Positions 7,812-16,946 are shown, numbered from the stretch's first letter. The stretch: 25,279 bases of DNA from an uncultured Muribaculaceae bacterium (GCA_910587475.1 CAJUMR010000038.1:1-25279); one strand, 5' to 3'. Translations and numbers: made by a program. Notes: generated from the sequence alone by a model not told the origin.

Positions 7812-9104
7812 ATGCCATTACATCACAACATATCGGCTTCCACCATTAGGGGGCTATGGAACTACTGGGCCATCGCGTTCGGAGCCATCGCCCTCGTCAT
7901 GCTTTGTTCGCTGTTTATTTCAAAGACATTCCTGCCTATCATCCTTTTCGCATTGGCCTATGCCTTGATGACAAAAATAAAGTCAGACAACACATGCAAA
8001 AAAATGCGCGCATGCTACCTGATGGTATGGGCCATGGCCATTATCCTCTTCTGGTCGGGGCTCGTGATGCTGATCATCAACATATCAATGTCGCAATGGT
8101 TCTTCGGCGGCGTATTCGCCATCGAACCCTTCAATCCGCGCCACCCCTACATTTGCAGTCTCATCATTTTCCCGATCGCTCTCATCGTAAGCCTGTGGTT
8201 TCTCGCCAAAGGACATAAAATGAAGATATGCCGCCATTGTCAGGCTCGTTTCGGCTACTACGACCCCGCAGGCACAGTCGCCAATCTATATTATCGCGAA
8301 TCCCGCTATCAGCTCAGATTGCTGCTGTGGCTGTCACTCGTGCTGAGCATTGTCGACTGGGCATATTACTATTTCTTCTACATCAACGTCAACTTCAACA
8401 AACCCGACAAATTCTATTTCATAATCATGCCGATAGCGGTCTATCTGCTGTCGCTGGTCTACATGTCGGTCCGTTACATGGCAATGAGCGAAGATATGAC
8501 CGACAACAAATCGCCCCACAACATCAAACCGATGATGACCATGTTGCGCTTTCTTGTCTTTTCAGGCGACCGCATGCTTCTCGCCGAAGCCACAGACAAC
8601 AGCTTCGACACACCGGCTAAAATGCTTATTCCCCGGCGTGAGAAGTTCTCTGACGAGGAAGCCCGCAAAAGCTTTGCCGACATGTCAGGGATCGATGACT
8701 TCGAGCTGAAATATCTTTACACCGACACCGGATACATCAACGGAGCGAATGTTATCCATTTCGCCGTATTCCTGCCCGACGACACAGACCAGCAGCTGTC
8801 GGTTGGCGGCGAGTGGCAGACAATCGACATTATCGACCGCGAGCTTAAAGCCGGAAAACTCGCGCCTCTGTTTGTCAGCGAACTCAACCGCATCTACCAT
8901 GTCACAATGGCGTGGAAAACCTACGACCGCAAAGGCCGGCGGCTCTACCCGATCAAAAACTACCAGCCGACATTCAGGCTGCGCGATTTCAAGAAATGGG
9001 ACGTCGACTACGGCGATCTCCATTGGCTCGACATCGCCACTAACAACCAAGACCGCCCGTTCTTCAGACTACGACGTTTCTGGCGTAAAAACTTCAACCA
9101 TTGA
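7812..9104 (+). CDS. Multi-pass membrane protein with CxxC motif, unknown function
   Basis: 430 residues. The first 230 contain about six hydrophobic spans (roughly 18-38, 39-57, 68-92, 112-132, 165-190, 198-222). A KICRHCQARFG motif sits between spans four and five and could bind metal, like a half zinc ribbon, or form a disulfide. The C-terminal 200 residues are soluble, mixed alpha/beta and rich in Asp, Lys and aromatic residues. It lies 17 bases after the DPP IV stop and its TGA ends five bases before the miaA ATG, so it is cotranscribed. I do not recognise the family. Confidence 0.85.
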   Translation: MPLHHNISASTIRGLWNYWAIAFGAIALVMLCSLFISKTFLPIILFALAYALMTKIKSDNTCKKMRACYLMVWAMAIILFWSGLVMLIINISMSQWFFGGVFAIEPFNPRHPYICSLIIFPIALIVSLWFLAKGHKMKICRHCQARFGYYDPAGTVANLYYRESRYQLRLLLWLSLVLSIVDWAYYYFFYINVNFNKPDKFYFIIMPIAVYLLSLVYMSVRYMAMSEDMTDNKSPHNIKPMMTMLRFLVFSGDRMLLAEATDNSFDTPAKMLIPRREKFSDEEARKSFADMSGIDDFELKYLYTDTGYINGANVIHFAVFLPDDTDQQLSVGGEWQTIDIIDRELKAGKLAPLFVSELNRIYHVTMAWKTYDRKGRRLYPIKNYQPTFRLRDFKKWDVDYGDLHWLDIATNNQDRPFFRLRRFWRKNFNH

Positions 9105-9109
9105 CGATC

Positions 9110-10030
9110 ATGGCCAAGATCCTGTTCATCACCGGCCCGACTGCATCAGGCAAAACCGGACGCGCCGTCGACATCGCACGACGTATCGGCGCGGAGATCA
9201 TAAGCGCCGATTCCAGGCAGATCTACCGAGGCATGGATCTCGGCACAGGCAAGGATCTCGACGAATACGGCGAAATCCCCTACCACTTGATCGACATCGC
9301 GCCGGCCGGATACAAATATAATCTCTTTGAATATCTCAGGGACTTCGACCGGGCGAGGGCCGATATTGAGCATCGAGGTAAAATGCCGGTCGTATGCGGC
9401 GGCACAGGGCTATATGTCGAATCGGTCCTGAAAGGCCTCCACTTGCCCGAAGTCCCGGCAAACCACAGTCTGAGAGCATCGCTCGAAGGTAAAACGCTCG
9501 ATCAGCTGACCGAAATACTCGCCGGCATGAAATGTCTCCATAACACCACTGACGTCGACACAGCCAAACGGGCAATCAGAGCCATCGAAATCGCCACATT
9601 CTACCGCGATAACCCGTCGGCGGCCACAGCCGCAGCTCCCGATCCGCTGACCGACGCCGTCACAATCGGCATCGACATTCCCCGCGAAGCACGGCGCAAC
9701 CGCATTTCATCACGACTTAAAGCCAGATTCGACGCCGGAATGATCGACGAAGTCAGATCATTGATCGACGCCGGCATCAATCCCGACGACCTAATATATT
9801 ATGGACTTGAATACAAATTCATAACCCTCCACGTCATTGGTCAGATCTCTTACCGCGAAATGTTCGACAACCTCGAAATCGCCATACATCAGTTTGCCAA
9901 ACGTCAGATGACATGGTTCAGAGGCATGGAGCGCCGAGGCTTCCCGATCCATTGGCTTCCATGGGATCTCAGCGACGACGACTTCGCCGCTGAAGTTATG
10001 AAACTACTATCAAATGCTTCAGATGCGTAA
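9110..10030 (+). CDS. miaA: tRNA dimethylallyltransferase, divergent paralogue 1
   Basis: 306 residues. MiaA transfers a dimethylallyl group to N6 of A37 in tRNAs reading UNN codons. The Walker A motif GPTASGKT is at 9-16, followed by IISADSRQIYRGMD and VVCGGTGLYVESVLKGL, all MiaA signatures; the end has FAKRQMTWFRGMERRG. It differs from the canonical paralogue at 13626 in having GTGKDLDEYG where GTAxPSPDE is usual, and in the segment replacing the usual xxGYKE block. The ATG at 9110 is preferred over TTG at 9101, which overlaps the previous stop. Two miaA genes are known in Bacteroides; the division of labour is unknown to me. The 3' end overlaps the next ORF by 17 bases. Confidence 0.93.
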   Translation: MAKILFITGPTASGKTGRAVDIARRIGAEIISADSRQIYRGMDLGTGKDLDEYGEIPYHLIDIAPAGYKYNLFEYLRDFDRARADIEHRGKMPVVCGGTGLYVESVLKGLHLPEVPANHSLRASLEGKTLDQLTEILAGMKCLHNTTDVDTAKRAIRAIEIATFYRDNPSAATAAAPDPLTDAVTIGIDIPREARRNRISSRLKARFDAGMIDEVRSLIDAGINPDDLIYYGLEYKFITLHVIGQISYREMFDNLEIAIHQFAKRQMTWFRGMERRGFPIHWLPWDLSDDDFAAEVMKLLSNASDA

Positions 10031-11018
10031 CTGCCTGCTGTCAACAGTTCTTTGCGCCGCAGCATGCCTGACCGCATACGCTGCCGGCTCCGTCAGGGAG
10101 ATCTACAACGATCCGCCGGTCGACATTCAGCCCGGCATCATCGCTGTCGACAATCTTCCCGACAATCTGACGGCATGCGACTACCATCTCCGCATCGACA
10201 TACCCCGCAAATCCAGCGATGCTTCCTGGGCGGTGTCGCTCAGCTACGCCGACAGCTCGTTCACCCACATCTCCATGAGGCGCAACGGACGCATGTCCGG
10301 CGACAATCTCTATGGCATTCCACTCGACATCGTGCTGTCGCACTTCTCCCCCGATTCATCCCTGACATCGCGACGGTCGATGATAATCTCAAGCAAAGTC
10401 ATACCCGAAATCGACGGATGGTCACTGACCCTGACAAAAAACTCGCCCGACGACAGCCTGTTATGCTCGCTCGGACAGCGCTCGCGACTCGCGACGTTCA
10501 ACCTCGACGGTCGCGGCCTTAAATCGATCATATCTTCAGCCGGAACACCGCTCGCGTTGTCACGCCTGTCATTGTTCACAGATTCGGTCGTCCGACCTGT
10601 TGTATGCCCGCTGACTTCGCTCAACGGACTCGACAGCATTATTGCAGAGTCAAACAACCCTGTTGTCGGATACTGGCGTTACCTCGACCGCGACACTGAT
10701 CCGCTGCGGCTCAACCTTGGCGGAGATTACACTCTCGCCACAATCGAAGCGCCCGACGGCACAATCTCCATCATTTATATATCTGGTTCGAAAGCCTCAC
10801 GCTGGAAACCGCTGATGATAAAGGGAGTGATGAGGCCGACGATATTTCTCAACCACTATGACCTCGTGTGGTACGACACATCAGGCAACGCCATTTCCAG
10901 CGAAACAAGCGCCGACATTATCGACAATGCCATATTGCGCCTCAACTTTCCGCTCCACGACTCGACCGTGAGATTCCAGAAAGCAATCGTCACGAAGCAA
11001 TCCGGTCAGAACCGGTGA
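10014..11018 (+). CDS. Secreted protein of unknown function
   Basis: 334 residues from the ATG at 10014, or 331 from the ATG at 10023. Starts MLQMRNCLLSTVLCAAACLT, a typical cleavable signal peptide or lipoprotein-like leader (a Cys within LCAAACLT, though no clean lipobox), then mature sequence near AYAAGSVREIY. The rest is beta-strand-rich with many Asp, Ser and Leu residues and no recognisable catalytic motif. It overlaps the end of miaA by 17 bases and ends the operon. Its last 29 bases overlap the convergent gene on the other strand. No function can be assigned. Confidence 0.8.
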   Translation: MLQMRNCLLSTVLCAAACLTAYAAGSVREIYNDPPVDIQPGIIAVDNLPDNLTACDYHLRIDIPRKSSDASWAVSLSYADSSFTHISMRRNGRMSGDNLYGIPLDIVLSHFSPDSSLTSRRSMIISSKVIPEIDGWSLTLTKNSPDDSLLCSLGQRSRLATFNLDGRGLKSIISSAGTPLALSRLSLFTDSVVRPVVCPLTSLNGLDSIIAESNNPVVGYWRYLDRDTDPLRLNLGGDYTLATIEAPDGTISIIYISGSKASRWKPLMIKGVMRPTIFLNHYDLVWYDTSGNAISSETSADIIDNAILRLNFPLHDSTVRFQKAIVTKQSGQNR

Positions 11019-11442
11019 TCTGCTGTGTCTTGATATCATAGATCAATGTCGAATCGAGCAGCACAACCGTATAGCTCGTGCGGTCGCGCTCGATGCTGAA
11101 CACACTGCCGACATCATCCGTTTCTTCGAGATACTTGTATAGTGCCGGCGGCAGTTGATCGAAGAGAAGCACCTGCGGCAACGGCATGCCATAGCCGTTG
11201 ATGGCCTCCCACTCACATTCGTGGTCAAACGTCATACCCGGACCATTGGATATCCTCACATGATAGGTCGTCGGAGATTCCGAAAAACTGTTAATCTCCG
11301 AATTCGGGAAATATTGTGTTATAAATTGCGAAATTTTTTCTGGCAATTCTTCCCATAATTCATTATCCTTGCAACTTGAAAGCATTGCAACAAAAGGCGT
11401 CAGAGCCATCATCAGAAGTCCGATCAGGGTTTTGAGTTTCAT
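10990..11442 (-). CDS. PepSY-like lipoprotein
   Basis: 150 residues. The signal peptide ends in lipobox MLSSC with KDNE following, the acidic pattern linked to surface export in Bacteroidetes (inference). The rest has the layout of PepSY-like (DUF2874) proteins: LPEKISQFITQYFPNSEI, then a strand-rich repeat comparing an expected value (ECEWEAINGYGMPLPQVL), and LPPALYKYLEETD. Such proteins are exported, small, often peptidase-associated or protein-binding; exact role unknown. It converges on the operon from the left, overlapping by 29 bases. A second, similar protein lies at 21917-22369. Confidence 0.8.
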   Translation of the reverse strand: MKLKTLIGLLMMALTPFVAMLSSCKDNELWEELPEKISQFITQYFPNSEINSFSESPTTYHVRISNGPGMTFDHECEWEAINGYGMPLPQVLLFDQLPPALYKYLEETDDVGSVFSIERDRTSYTVVLLDSTLIYDIKTQQITGSDRIAS

Positions 11443-11473
11443 ATCGTCATTTGTTATAGTATGTTATGATTTT

Positions 11474-11481
11474 CAAACATA
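11474..11481 (-). promoter_or_regulatory. -7 promoter element for the 11442 lipoprotein gene
   Basis: On the minus strand this reads TATGTTTG, an exact TAnnTTTG match, 31 bases upstream of the start. I see no TTTG at the expected -33 position, so this is a single-element call. Confidence 0.45.
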
Positions 11482-11547
11482 TTCTACGCCTGCTTTGTTC
11501 CCATCATATGCAGATTTAACGGCTTTTCGTTAAAAAAATCAATGAAA

Positions 11548-11579
11548 TTTGGCAAAGTCACGTTTCTGCACTAACTTTG
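11548..11579 (+). promoter_or_regulatory. Bacteroidetes promoter of the pepT-miaA-GH27 operon
   Basis: -33 TTTG at 11548-11551, then 20 bases, then TAACTTTG at 11572-11579, an exact fit to the Bacteroidetes consensus. The first start codon (11611) is 31 bases downstream. Confidence 0.85.
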
Positions 11580-11610
11580 TCTCACATAACTCCTAAACAA
11601 CGTTTTAACC

Positions 11611-12402
11611 ATGAACATCATTCGTATGGCCATCGCGCCGGCTGTTCTCGCAGCGACAATGGCATTTACAGCATGCAGCGACAAGACGACTCCGATCATA
11701 ATCGAACAGAGCCAACGCATCAACACTGATTTACAAACTCTTGTCCAAGAGAATCCCGAACTCATCGCTAAGGCCGAAGCGCAATATGCCGAAGACCGCA
11801 TCAACGTCGATGTTGCCCTTGCCGACTCTCTTTTCAAGGTAGGCCTCATCACAGATCCGCTGTTCAACTATTTTACAGCATGCGAAATCAAGGATCACGC
11901 CGACAAAAATCTTGAGATCCTCGTCAACGCACTTACCGAAAAAGAAATGCCGATTGTCGTTAACCTGACTGACGCATACGGCGACGCCAAATCATATGAA
12001 CTGTCTCCTGCAACGCTCCGACGCATGGTCAAGTCGCCGCTGACCCAGCTCGACTACAACGAGACTCGCGACGCGCTTTTCGCCGCACTGGCTGCTTCTG
12101 CCGACCAGTTCATGCCTGACGAACGCACCGTCAAAGAAATCACAACTTCATTCAAAGGCGGCTTCTATGCCTACAACGTCGTTTTCGACAACCCACGCTC
12201 CTACCGAGGCCTTGTGACTGCCAACCTCAAGGCGCGCGCCATTAAGGTTCTCGAAGCCCGTTACGCCAAACTCGGTTCTTTCAAGCCCCTGGTATTCGGC
12301 ATGTTCAAGACTCTCGGCATCGACGGTTTCCACCTCGTGTACTCAGCCGGCGAAAATGAGCCTCTTCTGAAAACAACTGTAACTTTATCAAACATACATT
12401 AA
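11611..12402 (+). CDS. Lipoprotein of unknown function
   Basis: 263 residues. A signal peptide ends in the lipobox AFTAC (Cys at about 22), then SDKTT. The mature protein is mostly helical (IIIEQSQRINTDLQTLVQENPELIAKAEAQ), followed by a more strand-like C-terminal half with SFKGGFYAYNVVFDNPRSYRG. The length and charge suggest a periplasmic or outer-membrane lipoprotein. No catalytic motif is seen. It is the first gene after the promoter and its stop lies only 3 bases before the pepT ATG. I do not recognise the family; the operon location next to a peptidase is the only clue. Confidence 0.8.
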   Translation: MNIIRMAIAPAVLAATMAFTACSDKTTPIIIEQSQRINTDLQTLVQENPELIAKAEAQYAEDRINVDVALADSLFKVGLITDPLFNYFTACEIKDHADKNLEILVNALTEKEMPIVVNLTDAYGDAKSYELSPATLRRMVKSPLTQLDYNETRDALFAALAASADQFMPDERTVKEITTSFKGGFYAYNVVFDNPRSYRGLVTANLKARAIKVLEARYAKLGSFKPLVFGMFKTLGIDGFHLVYSAGENEPLLKTTVTLSNIH

Positions 12403-12405
12403 AGC

Positions 12406-13629
12406 ATGAACGTTACCGACCGCTTTTTGCAATATGTCAAATTTGACACTCAAAGCGACGAACTCACCAACATGACCCCCTCGACTCCGGGGCAAATGAT
12501 ATTCGCACGCCATCTCGAAAACGAACTCCGCGAACTCGGACTGTCTGATATCTCGCTCGACGACAACGGCTACCTGATGGCCACTCTGCCGGGCAACATC
12601 ACCGACAAAAAAGTGCCGACAGTCGGTTTCATAGCCCACCTCGACACTTCGCCCGACATGTCGGGTCGCCACGTCAACCCGCGCATCGTCAAAGACTATG
12701 ATGGCAAGGACATTGTTCTCAACGCCGACGACAACATCGTTCTGTCGCCGTCCGAATTCCCCGAGTTGCTCAACTATATCGGTCAGGATCTAATCGTCAC
12801 CGACGGCAAGACTCTCCTCGGAGCCGACGACAAAGCCGGCATCGCAGAGATTATTTCGGCGGTAGTCTACCTTCGCAACCATCCTGAAATCAAGCACGGC
12901 GACATCCGCATCGCGTTCAACCCCGACGAAGAGATCGGACTCGGTGCCCACAAATTCGATGTCAACCATTTCGCTGCAGACTGGGCATACACCATGGACG
13001 GAGGTGAGATCGGCGAACTCGAGTATGAGAACTTCAACGCTGCCGTAGCGAAAGTCACTTTCAAAGGCCGCAACGTCCACCCCGGATATGCAAAGCACAA
13101 GATGATCAACTCCATGAGGATTGCCAATCAGTTCGTGATAATGCTGCCGAGATGGGAGACTCCCGAACACACCGAAGACTACGAAGGCTTCTATCACCTC
13201 GTCGGCATGGAAGGCACTGTCGAGCAGACTGTCCTCACATATATTATCCGCGATCACGACCGCGACAGGTTTGAACGCCGCAAAAAGGAACTCGAACATC
13301 TTGCCAGAAAGATCAACCACGAGTTTCCCGACTGCTGCACCCTCGACATCAAGGATCAATACTACAACATGCGCGAGAAAATCGAACCGGTGATGCACAT
13401 CATCGACATCGCCGAGCAAGCCATGCGCGACAGCGGCGTAACTCCACGCGTACAGCCGATCAGAGGCGGAACCGACGGCGCTCAGCTGTCGTTCAAAGGT
13501 CTGCCATGCCCCAATATTTTTGCCGGAGGTCTCAACTTCCACGGACGCTACGAATTCGTGCCCATACAGTCGATGGAAAAGGCCCGTGAGGTCATTGTCC
13601 GCATCGCTGAAATCGTTGGACAGAATTGA
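12406..13629 (+). CDS. pepT: Peptidase T (tripeptide aminopeptidase, M20)
   Basis: 407 residues, the usual PepT length. M20B zinc-ligand positions are all visible: His78 in AHLDTSPDM, Asp141 in GADDKAG, Glu175/Glu176 in PDEEIGLGAH, Asp198 in MDGGEIG and His379 in NFHGRYEF, with the lid loop containing IRGGTDGAQLSFKGL. It is a cytoplasmic di-zinc enzyme that removes the N-terminal residue from tripeptides. ATG start at 12406, three bases after the upstream stop. Its TGA at 13627-13629 overlaps the next gene's start codon, giving likely translational coupling. Assignment is firm. Confidence 0.97.
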   Translation: MNVTDRFLQYVKFDTQSDELTNMTPSTPGQMIFARHLENELRELGLSDISLDDNGYLMATLPGNITDKKVPTVGFIAHLDTSPDMSGRHVNPRIVKDYDGKDIVLNADDNIVLSPSEFPELLNYIGQDLIVTDGKTLLGADDKAGIAEIISAVVYLRNHPEIKHGDIRIAFNPDEEIGLGAHKFDVNHFAADWAYTMDGGEIGELEYENFNAAVAKVTFKGRNVHPGYAKHKMINSMRIANQFVIMLPRWETPEHTEDYEGFYHLVGMEGTVEQTVLTYIIRDHDRDRFERRKKELEHLARKINHEFPDCCTLDIKDQYYNMREKIEPVMHIIDIAEQAMRDSGVTPRVQPIRGGTDGAQLSFKGLPCPNIFAGGLNFHGRYEFVPIQSMEKAREVIVRIAEIVGQN

Positions 13630-14552
13630 AAACGCGACGTAAGCCGCTGCTCGTCGTTGTCACCGGACCGACAGCCTCGGGCAAGACATCATTAGCCATT
13701 GAGCTGGCCGAAAGGCTGGGATGTGAAATCATCTCAGCCGATTCGCGCCAGCTCTTTCGCGATATACCGGTGGGCACCGCAGCACCCTCGCCCGACGAGC
13801 TCAGGCGCGTGCGCCATCACATGATCGCGACTCTCGATCTCGACTCTTACTACAGTGCCGCGCAATTCGAAGCCGATGCACTGGAACTGCTTCCTGCTCT
13901 GTTCGACAAATCGGGAGGTTACGCCGTGGTCTGCGGAGGATCGATGATGTATGTCGACGCTCTTGTCAACGGCATCGACGAAATGCCGTCGGTGTCAGAT
14001 GAGGTGCGCGACAAAGTGGCCCGTCTCGCTGCCGAACAAGGTACTGAAGGGCTTCTCGCCCTGCTTGAGATCACCGACCCCGACTATTACGCTGAAGTCG
14101 ACCACTCAAACACAAAACGGGTGATCCACGCTCTCGAGATTTCGATGCAGGCAGGTGTGCCCTACTCGTCGCTGCGCACCGGACGCAAAGCCGTGCGCCC
14201 GTTCGACATCATCAAAATCGCCATCGACCGTCCTCGCCAAGAGCTCTTCGACCGCATCAACCGACGCGTCGACGCAATGATCGACGCCGGACTTCCCGAC
14301 GAAGCCCGACGCGTAAGTCATCTGCGACAGCTCAACGCCCTTAACACCGTAGGCTACAAAGAGATGTTTGCATTCTTCGACGGAACGATGGACTTCGACA
14401 CTGCCGTCGCCCGCATCAAGAAGAACACCAGGGTCTACGCAAAAAAACAACTCACATGGCTGCGCCGCGATCAGTCCGTCAAATGGATTGATCCGGCCGA
14501 GCCGATCGACAATATCATCGACATGATTGAAGCGCATGAAAACATCGATTGA
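13626..14552 (+). CDS. miaA: tRNA dimethylallyltransferase, canonical paralogue 2
   Basis: 308 residues with the MiaA hallmarks: Walker A GPTASGKT at 14-21, IISADSRQLFRDIPVGT, VVCGGSMMYVDALVNGID, IAIDRPRQELFDRINRRVD, LNTVGYKEMFAFFDG and YAKKQLTWLRRDQ. It modifies A37 of tRNAs. The start is TTG at 13626: the upstream gene ends in TTGA, so the stop TGA and start TTG overlap. No ATG or GTG lies between this point and the Walker A motif, so the unusual start is forced by the protein itself. It ends inside the start of the GH27 gene. This copy is nearer to canonical MiaA than the one at 9110. Confidence 0.95.
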   Translation: MKTRRKPLLVVVTGPTASGKTSLAIELAERLGCEIISADSRQLFRDIPVGTAAPSPDELRRVRHHMIATLDLDSYYSAAQFEADALELLPALFDKSGGYAVVCGGSMMYVDALVNGIDEMPSVSDEVRDKVARLAAEQGTEGLLALLEITDPDYYAEVDHSNTKRVIHALEISMQAGVPYSSLRTGRKAVRPFDIIKIAIDRPRQELFDRINRRVDAMIDAGLPDEARRVSHLRQLNALNTVGYKEMFAFFDGTMDFDTAVARIKKNTRVYAKKQLTWLRRDQSVKWIDPAEPIDNIIDMIEAHENID

Positions 14553-16173
14553 CAATCTGTTCAGAGCTGCAGTTATCTCCTCCATGCTTTTTGCAGGCAC
14601 TCACCTGCAGCAAGCATCTGCCTCAAACGGCTCCGACAACGCCCCGACCATGGGATGGAGCTCATGGAACACATATCGTGTCAATATCAGCGACAGCCTC
14701 ATAACATCGCAGGCCGACGCATTGGTATCGACCGGGCTTAAACAAGCCGGCTACAACCACATAAACATCGACGACGGATACTTCGGTGGACGCGACAGCA
14801 GCGGCAGGCTCCTCATCCACCCCACCCGTTTCCCCCGGGGACTAAAACCTGTCGTTGACCACATCCATTCACTCGGACTCAGAGCCGGGATCTACAGCGA
14901 CGCCGGACGCAACACATGTGGAAGCTACTACGACAACGACACCATAGCCCGCGGTGTCGGACTTTATGGCAACGACAGCCGCGATGCCGAATTTTTCTTC
15001 AAGACGATAGGCTTCGACTTCATCAAAGTTGACTTCTGCGGCGGCGATCCTCCACAGAATTCCGAGCGGCTCGATCTCGACGAAGAGCAGCGCTACAGAG
15101 AGATCAGCCGGGCGATCAGAGCGACCGGACGCGATGACGTGAGACTCAACGTTTGCCGCTGGAACTATCCGGGCACATGGGTCAGCGACGTTGGATTTTC
15201 ATGGCGCATATCCCATGACATTCAGGACAACTGGCCATCAGTCAAGGATATAATCGGCCAGAACCTCTACTTGTCGGCATACTGCCGCGGCGGCCACTAC
15301 AACGACATGGACATGCTCGAAGTCGGCCGGTCTTTGTCTGAAACCGAAGACCGCACACACTTCGGACTATGGTGCGTGATGTCATCGCCCCTTCTGATAG
15401 GTTGCGACCTCACCACGATCAAGCCGGAGACTCTTTCGCTGATAACCAACCCCGAGCTCATAGCCCTCAACCAGGACAGGCTTCATCTGCAAGCCTACGT
15501 TGCCGACACACCCGACAGCTGCTACGTTCTGGTTAAAGACATCGGACAGCTTCACGGCAAAAAACGTTGTGTGGCAGTCTATAATCCGACCGATCGTCAA
15601 CGAAACGTCAGTGTGGCATTCTCAAAAATCAATCTTGGCGGAAATGTTAAAGTCAGAGACATATTCAATCGGGCCGACATCGGACGGTTCAACGATTCTA
15701 TTATTGTGGCATTGCCGCCACATGCTACCGAGATATTCCTCCTGACTGCCGGCAAAAGACTGATGCGCACAACCTACGAAGCAGAAACCGCATTCATCGG
15801 CAACTACCAGGAAATCAAAAATCCGCATGCCGTCAACAGCGGCTACTACGCTCCCGCACCCGCTTGCAGCGGAGGCATGAAAGCCGTTAACCTCGGAGGC
15901 TCACCCGACAATGATCTGATGTGGGACAACGTCAACGTTCCGGACAAAGGGCGCTACAGGCTCTCTGTATCCTGGCAGACCGACACGACCGCAGCATTCT
16001 CCTTGATCATCAACGGCGAGACCATTGCGACATTCGAGTGCCAGCCATCAGGATCCGGCGTGACAACATCGTCGGTAACAGTTCAGCTACGCAAAGGCAA
16101 CAACGAAGTGCGCCTGCAGAATTCTGCCGCCCCGATGCCCGACATCGACTGCCTCATCGTTGACAAAGACTAA
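14536..16173 (+). CDS. Alpha-galactosidase, GH27, with C-terminal carbohydrate-binding domain
   Basis: 545 residues from the ATG at 14536. An in-frame TTG nine bases earlier also exists but ATG gives a proper signal peptide (about 1-30: MKTSIDNLFRAAVISSMLFA), so it is secreted. The catalytic domain starts PTMGWSSWNTYR, then YNHINIDDGYF. Expected nucleophile Asp166 is in FIKVDFCGG and the acid/base is the Asp at 228 or 231 in SHDIQDNW. YNDMDMLEVG and MSSPLLIGCDL also fit GH27. Residues about 400-545 (YEAETAFIG through DCLIVDKD) look like a CBM35/CBM6-type beta-sandwich. Expected substrate: alpha-galactosides of plant or host glycans. It overlaps the end of miaA by 17 bases and converges with the next gene with a 4-base overlap. 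Confidence 0.93.
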   Translation: MKTSIDNLFRAAVISSMLFAGTHLQQASASNGSDNAPTMGWSSWNTYRVNISDSLITSQADALVSTGLKQAGYNHINIDDGYFGGRDSSGRLLIHPTRFPRGLKPVVDHIHSLGLRAGIYSDAGRNTCGSYYDNDTIARGVGLYGNDSRDAEFFFKTIGFDFIKVDFCGGDPPQNSERLDLDEEQRYREISRAIRATGRDDVRLNVCRWNYPGTWVSDVGFSWRISHDIQDNWPSVKDIIGQNLYLSAYCRGGHYNDMDMLEVGRSLSETEDRTHFGLWCVMSSPLLIGCDLTTIKPETLSLITNPELIALNQDRLHLQAYVADTPDSCYVLVKDIGQLHGKKRCVAVYNPTDRQRNVSVAFSKINLGGNVKVRDIFNRADIGRFNDSIIVALPPHATEIFLLTAGKRLMRTTYEAETAFIGNYQEIKNPHAVNSGYYAPAPACSGGMKAVNLGGSPDNDLMWDNVNVPDKGRYRLSVSWQTDTTAAFSLIINGETIATFECQPSGSGVTTSSVTVQLRKGNNEVRLQNSAAPMPDIDCLIVDKD

Positions 16174-16946
16174 TAGTCAGCGATAATCGGAACATTATGC
16201 TCTCTGGCAAAACACATTGCCTGATATAGGATCGAATATCCGCACTGCGCGAGGTCTTCAGTGCGGTACTTTTGTTTCTTGCTCGAACGGCTGATAAAAC
16301 CGAAAAAAGTCTTTTCCTTATCCTGTTTTACGGGTATATAGTATTTATCATTGCGCCAGGAAATGATCGTCGCTTCGTCGGCCTGCCACATCTGCCGGTT
16401 AAGTTCCTCCAGTTCATTCCGCAACGACTCGACGGTAGAAAACGTCGTTTCTGCACCCGTCGGCAACTGGGCGACGAATATAGCCGTAGCCGGGAGTGGC
16501 AACCACACACTGGCTCCGGCAAGCAACGAATTTACATCGCTGCGCGACATTACCTCCTTGACGGCCGGCTCTTTAAACGCATCCCAGTCGTCATTGACAT
16601 ATTCGGGCAGAGGCTTGTTCAACAAACGGCACGCCTGCAGCATCACTAAAGCCCCGAAAGCCAACCAATCCGGTTTGTCGGTGTAATAATCACACTCACA
16701 ATCATCGACCCATAACGGAGTCTCAATAGTCGGATCAAGACCGGCTGCCAGATTGTCGGCCCACTGTGTCACAATGCCCCTGACCTCCTCGATCTCAGCT
16801 TTGTCTGAAACAGGCTTTACCTCGCTACCGCTGCCGTCTGTCATTACACACTTCACGCCGTTCGCTTCTGCCATCTTCTGCACAGCAGTTTTCCAATTTC
16901 GACTATAATATCGAGTCATTGTTCCCGCATAAATATCCAGTCCCAT
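16170..16946 (-). CDS. MGLDIY-family uncharacterised protein
   Basis: 258 residues. It starts MGLDIYAGTMTRYYSRNWKT, an N-terminal pattern I remember from conserved hypothetical proteins, but no function is known to me. Later regions include a Trp/Asp-rich segment (PLWVDDCECDYYTDKPDWLAFGALVML) and a basic stretch FISRSSKKQKYRTEDL near 220. No signal peptide or membrane span, so cytoplasmic. Its stop overlaps the GH27 stop by 4 bases on the opposite strand. Cysteine pair near 100 (DDCECD) could be structural. Probably accessory, given the neighbouring island, but no transfer signal is seen in the gene itself. Confidence 0.8.
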   Translation of the reverse strand: MGLDIYAGTMTRYYSRNWKTAVQKMAEANGVKCVMTDGSGSEVKPVSDKAEIEEVRGIVTQWADNLAAGLDPTIETPLWVDDCECDYYTDKPDWLAFGALVMLQACRLLNKPLPEYVNDDWDAFKEPAVKEVMSRSDVNSLLAGASVWLPLPATAIFVAQLPTGAETTFSTVESLRNELEELNRQMWQADEATIISWRNDKYYIPVKQDKEKTFFGFISRSSKKQKYRTEDLAQCGYSILYQAMCFAREHNVPIIADY

